Assembly: GCF_009377235.1 (NCBI RefSeq)
Contig: NZ_VMNX01000003.1
Coordinates: 1 to 64,000, forward strand
DNA: 64,000 bases
Reading direction: 5' to 3'
Origin: Streptomyces acidicola
Lineage (GTDB): Bacteria; Actinomycetota; Actinomycetes; Streptomycetales; Streptomycetaceae
Program-made: the position numbers and the translations under genes
The notes under the pieces: generated by a model
Seen by the model: the letters and a program-made list of their open reading frames with translations, nothing else
Told to the model about the DNA's origin: nothing
The model's database searches: none
Part shown: in pieces, positions 1-7,287 of the stretch
How positions within the stretch are numbered: the stretch's first letter is position 1
How the letters are laid out: each line of letters begins with the position of its first letter

Positions 1-39
1 CACCCGCCCCCCCACTGCGGTGGCCGCCTTTCCGATCCC

Positions 40-174
40 TCAACGGGCATACGTCAGCTCGATGCTGTCGAGGTATCCGCCGATGCGGGACACCTGCTGG
101 TCGTAGGCACGGATCCTGAGCATGGAGGGGGATGCCCCCGGCGTGACGGCGATGTCCGTCCTGGCCTGCCGAGT
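40..174 (-). pseudogene. C-terminal remnant of an unrecognised protein
   Basis: Read on the minus strand, an open stretch of 44 codons ends with the residues LDSIELTYAR and a TGA at 40-42, and is preceded in frame by a TAG at 175-177. The composition (SMLRIRAYD...RIGGYLDSIELTYAR) looks like a real protein C-terminus with beta-strand character, but I cannot name the family. No start codon or upstream domain is present, so it is best read as a truncated remnant. It abuts another broken gene on the plus strand. Confidence 0.3.
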
Positions 175-199
175 CTACGCAGGCGTAAACGCAGGCGCC

Positions 200-566
200 G
201 CCGTCTTGTTCGACCTCGTGGGGCGCGGTTGTCGCAAGCACCTGCCGCCGAACAGTCCCCTGGTCCTGGATTGCACCTATCACGCGGGACACGCATACGC
301 CGAGACTGGCAAACCCGGCCAAGCCCTCCCGCAGCTGCGGTTCTACGTCCAGAACACCGACGCCGCTCTGAACAGCGAAACTGCGGACCAAGTCCGCGAC
401 TCCCGGTACCTCATCGCACACATGCTGGCGGCATCAGGCTACCCATGATGATGCCCTCGCCGAACTCGAAGCCGTCAGCCCTCTAGTGGCCAACGCCTTT
501 GGGGCCCAATCGACTCAAGTCCGCAACCTCGACAAACAGATGACCCGCCTGCGCGGCTCCAGCTGA
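200..566 (+). pseudogene. Frameshifted tetratricopeptide (TPR) protein fragment
   Basis: A TPR-like reading frame (CRKHLPPNSPLVLDC, HAGHAYAETGKPGQALPQL) runs to GYP and meets TGA at 446-448. Shifting by one base at 447 restores the continuation DDALAELEAV...TRLRGSS with a stop at 564-566. The two halves read naturally as one alternation of TPR helices, like the C-terminal TPR block of Streptomyces regulators or Ser/Thr kinases. With no N-terminal domain and a one-base frameshift it is a remnant. Confidence 0.5.
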
Positions 567-671
567 CTGTGCAGGTGCCGATACATCATCCGGCCAGGTC
601 AGCGGTGTGATGGGTGGTTGGCTGCAGGTGGGGCGGCTGGGCGGTAGAGAAGCACCTGTCATGGCCGCGAT

Positions 672-709
672 GGGCCCGCCGCCCCCGCGGTGCGGGGGCA
701 CGCCGGGCC
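672..709 (-). terminator. Strong hairpin after the desaturase gene
   Basis: GCCCCCGC (681-688) pairs perfectly with GCGGGGGC (692-699) across a 3-base loop. The outer arms (GGCCCG and CGGGCC) extend the stem. It sits directly downstream of the desaturase stop at 714 and has no U-tract, as is usual for Streptomyces terminators. Confidence 0.6.
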
Positions 710-713
710 GCTG

Positions 714-1796
714 TCACGACGCGCTGCGCTGCTGCCTGATCGGTTCCCCTACCCGGTGCAGGTGGGCCAGGGCCTCGCGATAGGACTGGATCAGCCCGGT
801 CTCGTGGTACGGCACTCCGATCTCGGCGCAGTAGTCGCGCACGATGACCTGGGCCCGCCGCAGATGGGGAGTGGGCATGCTCGGGAACAGGTGGTGCTCG
901 ATCTGGTAGTTGAGCCCACCGAGCATCACGTCGGTGAGCCTGCCGCCGCGCACGTTGCGGGAGGTCAGTACTTGGCGCCGCAGGAAGTCGGGGCGCTCGT
1001 CGCCGGTGAGCGTCGGCATGCCCTTGTGGTTCGGGGCGAAGGTGCAGCCGAGGTAGACGCCGAACAGGCACTGGTTCACGGCGAGGAACGCCACCGCCTT
1101 GCCAGGGGAGAGCACGAGGAACAGGGCGGACAGGAAGCCCGCGATGTGCAGGAAGAGCAGGGTGCCCTCCAGCAGTCGGTTCTTCATGGAGGGTGAGCGC
1201 AGCGCCCGCACGCTCGCGACGTGCAGGTTGAAGCCTTCCAGCGTCAGCAGCGGGAAGAACAGGAACGCCTGGTGACCGCCGAGGAAGCGGGACAGGCCGC
1301 GGCTGGAGCGGGCCTGTGCGGTGGACCACACCAGGATGTCCGGGGCGACGTCGGGGTCCAGTTCCTCGTGGTTGGGGTTGGCGTGGTGGCGGGTGTGCTT
1401 GTTCATCCACCAGCCGTAGCTCATGCCGATACCGAGGTTGCCGAACAGCCGGCCCCAGATCTCACTCGGCCGGCGGCGGCGGAAAACCTGACGGTGCGCC
1501 AGGTCGTGTGCCGCCAGGGCGATCTGGCCGAAGATCAGCGCCAGACAGGCGGCGACCGCCAGTTGCCACCAGGTGTCGCCGAGCGCGAAGAAGGCCACCC
1601 AGCCCGCCGCCAGCAGGGCAGTCACCAGACCGAGACGGAAGGTGTAGTAACCCGGGCGTCGCTCCAGCAGGCCTGCAGCGGAGATGCGTTGGGAGAGCCT
1701 GGCGAAGTCGCTGCCGGTGCCGGTGCCGGTGCCGGACGTACGGGGACGGGTGGCGGGTGTCTGGGCCGGGGCGGATGGGTTGGTGGAAAACGTCAT
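714..1796 (-). CDS. Membrane fatty acid desaturase
   Basis: This 360-residue protein carries the three histidine boxes of the membrane di-iron acyl desaturases: HDLAH at residues 97-101, HTRHH at 134-138 and QIEHH near 298-302. Hydrophobic spans lie before box 1 and between boxes 2 and 3. The family inserts cis double bonds into acyl chains of lipids or acyl-CoA, using electrons from a ferredoxin or cytochrome b5. No b5 domain is fused here, so an external donor is needed. The QxxHH third box is typical of front-end or linoleoyl-CoA-type desaturases. The N-terminal 30 residues are low complexity (TGTGTGTG from a 6-bp repeat near 1709-1733). The ATG at 1796 has no clear Shine-Dalgarno sequence. 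It is a single gene with its own terminator. Confidence 0.85.
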   Translation of the reverse strand: MTFSTNPSAPAQTPATRPRTSGTGTGTGSDFARLSQRISAAGLLERRPGYYTFRLGLVTALLAAGWVAFFALGDTWWQLAVAACLALIFGQIALAAHDLAHRQVFRRRRPSEIWGRLFGNLGIGMSYGWWMNKHTRHHANPNHEELDPDVAPDILVWSTAQARSSRGLSRFLGGHQAFLFFPLLTLEGFNLHVASVRALRSPSMKNRLLEGTLLFLHIAGFLSALFLVLSPGKAVAFLAVNQCLFGVYLGCTFAPNHKGMPTLTGDERPDFLRRQVLTSRNVRGGRLTDVMLGGLNYQIEHHLFPSMPTPHLRRAQVIVRDYCAEIGVPYHETGLIQSYREALAHLHRVGEPIRQQRSAS

Positions 1797-2086
1797 GAAG
1801 CCGAGTCTGCGGATGGTCGTCCGGCCGGGGCAGCCTGCCAGTCACCGTATGCGCAGGGGTGCTGCCCCCAGAACACCCTAGGGGGTTGTCGCCACCCATA
1901 TGCCGTGACCTGCTCCTTTCCGTAACGCGCGCGTCCGCGGCGAGGAGTGACGGACCGGGCCGGGGCGTTCGGGTTGTACGGTTCGCCGGCGGGACGGTGA
2001 GCAGATCCGGGGCGACTGGTACGGGCGGTCAGGGTTCGCCCCCACCACGGCCTGGTCAGGTCGTTTCGGTACCCCAGGTGAGATGA

Positions 2087-2812
2087 GTCTCCTGTGCGTC
2101 CCTGGCGGTCGTCGGCGGCGACCCCGGCCGGGCACTGCGTCTCGCCGAGGCGGCCGTTGACCGGTCGTTGGCGGTCGACAGGGGCTGGGCGTCTGCCTCC
2201 TCCATGATTTCCGCAGTCCAGGCGTTGGCGTGGGCGGGCGCGGCCGATCGCGTCGCGGACATCCTTCAGGCACCGTCGCGCGAGGGCGGACTGCGGAGGG
2301 GATACGAGAAGGATCGTGCCCGTATGGAGGCTGCGGCAGGCCTGTGGCCGTACGACCCGGAATTGGCAGGACGACTGGTGGACGACGTGCTCGACGGCGT
2401 GCACTCCGATCCGTGTCGCACCTCGTACCACTGCTCGTTGCTGTGAGGCTCCACGACGGCGAACGCAGTGCGCGCGTCCGGGAGGTCCTGCACGCCCCGT
2501 ACGTCCTGGAATCTCGTACGAGGACTACGACGGGTCCCACCCTCACCTCGCCGCGTACGTGGCTTCGCTGCCCGGCGACCGTGTACCGGTTCCGCTCTAC
2601 GCCCAGTTCGACATCATGCCCCTCGCCCGCCGCCTGGCCACGCTCCTCGTCCCCCCTCCGGCCCCGACCTCCCGCGCGCACGGGCCCTCCTCGCGGAGGC
2701 CCTCACCCCGGAGGGCCGGCATCATGCGATACCGGTGCTCGCCGCGATCGATCCCGATGCGGTCCTGCGAGTACGGGATGTCATCTTCGCCCACCTGGGG
2801 TTCAGCGACTGA
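2087..2812 (+). pseudogene. Multiply frameshifted helical-repeat protein
   Basis: Three reading frames in succession carry what looks like one protein. The first (to 2446) reads LRLAEAAVDRSLA...ALAWAGAADRVADILQAP...LAGRLVDDVLDGV. The second (around 2518-2690) reads ISYEDYDGSHPHLAAYVASLPGDR...LARRLATLL. The third (to 2812) reads LPRARALLAEALTPEG...DAVLRVRDVIFAHLGF. The pattern of short amphipathic helices suggests a HEAT- or TPR-like repeat protein. At least two frameshifts and no clear start mean it is inactive. The exact family is not recognised. Confidence 0.5.
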
Positions 2813-3051
2813 GAATCCCGGCCTTCACGGCATCCAGCAGACCGGCCGGGGCGTGGCCGTGGTGATCTCGCCCCCCGGGGTCGCTGGATGCTCCGGACCG
2901 TACGACAGCCCATCCGACCCATCAACACCGTGACCACCCAGGGGAAGGCTCGGGCGATCCACTGGTCCAGGGGTCGGCACACGACGCACCCGTTCGCGCA
3001 GGACGTAGGGGCGTGCGTCGCCGACGCACTGGGCGGAGACGGTATGTCCCC

Positions 3052-3864
3052 TTACTTGATGGCTCCGCCGGTGACTCCAGGGGCGACGTGGCGCTGGGCG
3101 AGGCCGAGCAGTACGGCTGCCGGGACGGAGGCCAGAACGGCGGTTGCCATGGTGGCGTTCCACTGGTTCGTGTGGGCGCCGATGTACTCGTAGATGCCCA
3201 GAGTGATCGGCCGCACGGTCGGTGTCGTGGTCAGCGTGAGAGCGAAGAGGAAGTCGCTCCAGGTGAAGAGGAAGGTGAAGAGGGCTGCTGTGATCAGGGA
3301 GTTTGCGCTCACCGGGAGTACGACGGAGCGGAAGGCGCGCAGCCTCCCGGCACCGTCCACGCGCGCTGCCTCGATGATCTCCTGGGGTATGCCCTGCATG
3401 AACGAACGCAGAACGATGATCGCGAAGGGGACGCCTGTGGTGGAGTCGGCGAGGACCAGTCCGAGGTAGGAGTTCAGGAGTCCCAGGTCGTTGTAGGCGC
3501 TGTACAGCGCGTTGGCCACGACGATGCTCGGCACCATCTGTGTGACCAGGACGCCGAAAAGGACGAGGTCGGCTCCTCGGACGCGCAACTGGGCGAGCGC
3601 GTAGGCCGCCGGCGCGGCGAGCGCGAGGCTGAGGAGGACGCTGCCGAGAGCCACGACGAGACTGGTGACGAGGTTGCGCCCTTGATCGCGGATTGCCGTG
3701 GCGTAACCGCTGACGTCAGGGTGGAAGGGGAACCAGCTTCCCCGCAGTGCGCTGCCCGCCGGCTGGAGGGACACATTCACCATCCAGTAGACGGGGAACA
3801 GCATCAGCCCGAGCAGGACGATCCCGATGATCGTGGACGGCCGGCCCCGCTTCGGAGCGCGCAT
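3052..3864 (-). CDS. Carbohydrate ABC transporter permease (MalG type)
   Basis: A 270-residue inner-membrane permease with about six transmembrane helices. The cytoplasmic loop motif EAARVDGAG...LP at roughly residues 165-185 is the EAA docking site for the ATPase. Opening hydrophobic residues (IIGIVLLGLMLFPVYWMVNVSLQP) are characteristic of the CUT1 MalG/UgpE family. It lies 13 bp downstream of the second permease and completes a binding protein-permease-permease operon. No ATPase gene is present in the window; Streptomyces CUT1 importers commonly share the MsiK ATPase encoded elsewhere. The start is the ATG at 3862-3864; a longer upstream frame overlaps the partner permease and was not used. 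Confidence 0.9.
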   Translation of the reverse strand: MRAPKRGRPSTIIGIVLLGLMLFPVYWMVNVSLQPAGSALRGSWFPFHPDVSGYATAIRDQGRNLVTSLVVALGSVLLSLALAAPAAYALAQLRVRGADLVLFGVLVTQMVPSIVVANALYSAYNDLGLLNSYLGLVLADSTTGVPFAIIVLRSFMQGIPQEIIEAARVDGAGRLRAFRSVVLPVSANSLITAALFTFLFTWSDFLFALTLTTTPTVRPITLGIYEYIGAHTNQWNATMATAVLASVPAAVLLGLAQRHVAPGVTGGAIK

Positions 3865-3877
3865 CACGGTGTCCCCC

Positions 3878-4846
3878 TCAGACGTTCCGGGCGCGTCGGT
3901 TGGCGCGCAGGTAGACGATGGCGAAGGCGAGTGAGATGACGATGAGTACGTTGCCCATCGCGGCGCCGGGGCCGAACTCGAACTGCTGGAAGGACAGTTC
4001 GTAGGACCGGGTGGCGATGGTCTCCGTGGCGTCGGCAGGTCCTCCACCCGTCACCACGAGGATGAGGTCCAGCACCTTGAGCGTGTAGACCGCGCCCAGC
4101 ACCAGTACAACGCTGACCGTGGGCCGCAGCAGTGGCCAGGTGATGTGGCGGAACGACGTCACCGGACCGGCGCCGTCCAGCTCCGCCGCCTCGTACAGAT
4201 GAGTCGGGATGTCCTGCAGACCGCCGTACAGGATGGTGGTGTTGAAGGGGATTCCCACCCAGATGTTGATGAGGATCACCGACACGAGTGCCTGTGAGGT
4301 GCCGGTGAGCCAGGGGACACCGGACGAAAGGATGTGGAGGTTGCGCAGCGTGTCATTGACGACTCCGGTGTCGGTGTCGAGCATCCACCTCCATGTCGTC
4401 CCGGAGACCACCAGCGGCAGCAGCCATGGCAGCAACAACAGCGACCGCAGCACGCCGCCCAGCGGGAAGCTGCGCTGGAAGAACAGGGCGAAGGCGAGGC
4501 CGAGCACGAACTGCCCGAGCAGCGAACCGGCGGTGAACAGGACCGTGGTGAGCAGCGCCTTGGAGAGCAGGTCCGACGACAGGATGGTGGAGTAGTTCCG
4601 CAGTCCGACGAACGGTGCGGTACTGGTGTAGAACGTCGTCGGCGTGTACTGCTGGAAGCTCATCACGATGTTCTTGACGATGGGGTAGCCGAAGAACAGC
4701 AGCAGGTATGCCATGGCGGGCACGAGGAACATCCACTGGGCGAGCCGTTCTCCAAGGCGAACCCGGGCCACGGTCTTGTCCCTGCGGTCCTTGTCCCTGC
4801 GGTCCTTGTCCCTGCGGTCCTTGTCCCTTCCCAGCGGACAGGTCAC
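3878..4846 (-). CDS. Carbohydrate ABC transporter permease (MalF type)
   Basis: A 322-residue permease with six predicted membrane spans and an EAAELDGAG loop for ATPase contact. I place the start at GTG 4846, which overlaps the stop of the binding-protein gene as GTGA (4843-4846), so translation is probably coupled. The cytoplasmic N-terminus before the first helix (AQWMFLVPAMAYLLLFF) contains a highly charged repeat RDKDR made by a 15-bp tandem repeat, unusual for this family. Together with the downstream permease it forms the membrane channel of a CUT1 sugar importer. Confidence 0.88.
   Translation of the reverse strand: MTCPLGRDKDRRDKDRRDKDRRDKTVARVRLGERLAQWMFLVPAMAYLLLFFGYPIVKNIVMSFQQYTPTTFYTSTAPFVGLRNYSTILSSDLLSKALLTTVLFTAGSLLGQFVLGLAFALFFQRSFPLGGVLRSLLLLPWLLPLVVSGTTWRWMLDTDTGVVNDTLRNLHILSSGVPWLTGTSQALVSVILINIWVGIPFNTTILYGGLQDIPTHLYEAAELDGAGPVTSFRHITWPLLRPTVSVVLVLGAVYTLKVLDLILVVTGGGPADATETIATRSYELSFQQFEFGPGAAMGNVLIVISLAFAIVYLRANRRARNV
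4775..4828 (-). repeat. 15-bp tandem repeat inside permease gene
   Basis: The unit CTTGTCCCTGCGGTC (plus strand) repeats at 4775-4789, 4790-4804 and 4805-4819, with a partial fourth copy to 4828. Since 15 is a multiple of three, copies add or remove five residues (RDKDR) in the permease N-terminus without a frameshift. Confidence 0.9.
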
Positions 4847-6093
4847 GAGCCGGTCGCGATCTGCTGCCCACGCTCGAGTGCCTTTTCCGGTGTCTGCTCG
4901 CCAGTCAGCGCGGACTGAATCGCGGTGTATATCCCGGTCGCCGCTTTCGGCCATTTCACACCGAGTTCGCTGGTACGGGACCGGGCCCCTTCGACGCTGT
5001 GGACGAAGGCGGCCATGGACGGGACCTGCTCGGCGTACTGGGAGGCCACCGTGGTGCGGGAGGGCACGGTGAAGTGTTCCTTGGCCACGGTGAGCATGCT
5101 CGAGGAGTCGTTCAGGCAGGCGAGTACCCGGGCGGCCTTCTCCTGCCGGGACTTGGAAGCGCTCTGCGGGACTGTCCACACCTCACCGCCGAGCGGTGTG
5201 ACGGGGGTCTGCCCCGCGCGGGGGACGGGAACGGGCGCCACCCCCCAATGCAGGTTCTCGGCTTGGTTCAGGGCGGGGATCCGCCACGGGCCGTTGATCA
5301 TCATGGCTGTCCTGCCGGCGAGGAACTGATCGTGGAGGTCGGACTGGTTCCAGTTCACCACCGATTTCGACATGGATCCGCTTTTCACCAGGTCGACCCA
5401 CAGCTGGAGTGCCTGCGCGGCCTGAGGGGTGTCCAACTGCTTCTCGTGCCCGCCGTTGGACCACAGGAAGGGCAGGAACTGCCAGCTGCCTTCGAAAGTG
5501 GCGTTCGCGTCGACGGCCATGCCGTAGCGCCCCGGACGGGTCAACTTGGCCGCTGCCGTCTTCAGTTCGCCCCAGGTCTCCGGCACGGCAACACCGGCAT
5601 TGGAGAGCATGTCCTTGTTGTAGAAGAGGGCGACCGTGTTGACGGCGGGCGCCAGTCCGTACACCTTCCCCTGGTAGGTGCCAGCGGAGAGGATGCCCTT
5701 GGCGAAGCCGTTGAAGTCGATGCCGTACTGGTCCAGCGGGGTCAGCGCGCCGGTCCCTGCGATCTGCTGGAGGTCGGCGTTGTCCAGCATCAACAGGTCC
5801 GGAAGGGTCCGCGACGACGCCTGCCGCAGCACTTGGGGGACCAGCGACGCCCCGGGAACGCTGGTGTGCTCGACCGTGACGCCGGCCTTCTTGCCGCAGG
5901 CGGTGAGCAGGTTGCCCCACTGGGTGTGTTCCGGCTCATCGGTGTAGTAGTCGAGGGCAGTGATCGCGGTGACCTCACCGGTGGCGGATCCGGCGCCGGC
6001 TCCGCCACCGCACCCCGTGGCGGCCAGGAGCAGGGCGAGAGCTCCGAAGAGGGCGCTGGTCTGCCGAACCGACGGTCTGACCGGTGAGATCAT
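4843..6093 (-). CDS. Extracellular sugar-binding lipoprotein of ABC importer
   Basis: A 416-residue family 1 solute-binding protein. A signal peptide ends in the lipobox LAATGC, with Cys28 as the lipidation site followed by a GGG linker. The body has the expected features: YNKDML, PETWGEL, GMAVDAN and INGPWRI. Such proteins capture oligosaccharides outside the cell and deliver them to the permease pair encoded downstream. ATG at 6091-6093 was chosen because the signal peptide starts there; an upstream in-frame extension lacks a signal sequence. It is first in a three-gene operon. The sugar cannot be told from the sequence, and no glycosidase or dedicated regulator adjoins the operon. Confidence 0.9.
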   Translation of the reverse strand: MISPVRPSVRQTSALFGALALLLAATGCGGGAGAGSATGEVTAITALDYYTDEPEHTQWGNLLTACGKKAGVTVEHTSVPGASLVPQVLRQASSRTLPDLLMLDNADLQQIAGTGALTPLDQYGIDFNGFAKGILSAGTYQGKVYGLAPAVNTVALFYNKDMLSNAGVAVPETWGELKTAAAKLTRPGRYGMAVDANATFEGSWQFLPFLWSNGGHEKQLDTPQAAQALQLWVDLVKSGSMSKSVVNWNQSDLHDQFLAGRTAMMINGPWRIPALNQAENLHWGVAPVPVPRAGQTPVTPLGGEVWTVPQSASKSRQEKAARVLACLNDSSSMLTVAKEHFTVPSRTTVASQYAEQVPSMAAFVHSVEGARSRTSELGVKWPKAATGIYTAIQSALTGEQTPEKALERGQQIATGS

Positions 6094-6404
6094 GGTGGTG
6101 CCTGTTTCCCGAGTGGTGTCTGTTGCCGCAATACCCGTCTCGGGAAGTCGGACGGAGTCCAGGACGTCCCGTGGCGACCGGCGCAGTGCAGAACCTGCGC
6201 GCGACGGCAAGGAGTCCGGATCGCCGGCGGGATGGTCCGTACGAGACTCTCCCGCCTCAACGAGCATATCGAACACCGGTGGCGTCGAGCCCGCGGAAGA
6301 TCGGCTTCGAGGGCAGGTCAGCGGCTGTCCAGCCGTTTCTCGGGTGGGTGTCTCCCCGATGCGGCTCGGGGAGGAGAGAGTGACCGAAAGGGTAAATAAT
6401 TACC
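6094..6404. promoter_or_regulatory. Upstream region of ABC operon with AT-rich palindrome
   Basis: This 311-bp gene-free stretch precedes the binding-protein gene. Its only notable signal is GGTAAATAATTACC at 6391-6404, a GGTAA/TTACC inverted repeat inside a locally AT-rich patch that contrasts with the GC-rich surroundings. It touches the end of the neighbouring hydrolase gene. It could be an operator or part of a terminator; function is inferred only. Confidence 0.3.
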
Positions 6405-7202
6405 TTATTTGCCCAGTTGGGAATTTTGTTCAATTTTGCCGCCGTTGCTGTCGCTGTTGCCGTCGCCACAGTCGGTGGCGTGCTCGACAGCTTCCTGGAT
6501 CATCGCCGCTACGGCGCCGGGCTGGGACAGCACAACGGCGTGCGAAGCCTTCAGCAGGTGTTCGGTGGCCGCCATGCGCTGTGCCATGAAGCGCTGAGCG
6601 ATGGGGTTGAGCATCTGGTCGGCGGCCGCGATGGCGAACCAGGACGGCTTGGAGGCCCATGCCGGCGGGCCCGAGGTATCGCTGAGCGCGCTTTGAGCGA
6701 TCGGGCGTTGCGTCACGGCCAGCACATCGGTGACGCGGGCTGACAGGTCGGCGGCGTACACCTGCCTGAACCGTTCTTGGCGGATGTACAGCTCGCTCTC
6801 CAGGCCGGCGGGAAAGCGGGCAGGGCGGGCGTCGGTGAGGTTCGCCTCGGTCACGGGCATGGGGGCAAACCGCTTCGTGATGTCCCCAACGCACTCTCCG
6901 GCATCGAGGCCGAACGCCGCTACGTAGCACAACGCCACGGTGTTGTCCGCGTCGGTGGCGGCATGGGTGATGACCGCGCCACCGTAGCCGTGGCCGGCCA
7001 GCACGACCGGGGCGGCGATCTGGCGCAGCACGCTCCTGATGTAGGAGGCGTCCTGCGTCAGGCCGCGCAGCGGGTTCGCCGGGGCGAGCACCGTGAGGCC
7101 GTCGGTGCGAAGGAGCCTGATGACCGGCGCCCAGGACGAGGCGTCGGTGAACGCCCCATGCACGAGGACGACGGTCGGCGGTGGTGGGGTGGGTCCGTGC
7201 AC
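6405..7202 (-). CDS. Alpha/beta hydrolase lacking the nucleophile serine
   Basis: A 265-residue alpha/beta hydrolase of the same family as the gene at 16424-17143: VVLVHGAFTDASSW oxyanion region, AAADQML acid region and KASHAVV histidine region. The nucleophile elbow, normally GHSYGG, is GHGYGG (Gly at residue 72, codon GGC), so the usual Ser is missing and classical esterase activity is unlikely. GTG 7202 has GGAGG (7211-7215) 8 bases upstream; a TTG at 7280 is further out and less likely. The last 20 or so residues (GNSDSNGGKIEQNSQLGK) are codon-atypical and AT-richer, as if a stop was lost and the frame runs into intergenic DNA. It follows a LAL regulator gene on the same strand. Confidence 0.75.
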   Translation of the reverse strand: MHGPTPPPPTVVLVHGAFTDASSWAPVIRLLRTDGLTVLAPANPLRGLTQDASYIRSVLRQIAAPVVLAGHGYGGAVITHAATDADNTVALCYVAAFGLDAGECVGDITKRFAPMPVTEANLTDARPARFPAGLESELYIRQERFRQVYAADLSARVTDVLAVTQRPIAQSALSDTSGPPAWASKPSWFAIAAADQMLNPIAQRFMAQRMAATEHLLKASHAVVLSQPGAVAAMIQEAVEHATDCGDGNSDSNGGKIEQNSQLGK

Positions 7203-7287
7203 GTCGCTGGCCTCCGAAGGATGTGGTTGCCCAGCGAAGCGCGTGCGGATACGGCGCGCATCGCGCGAACGTACCAACAAGATCCGC

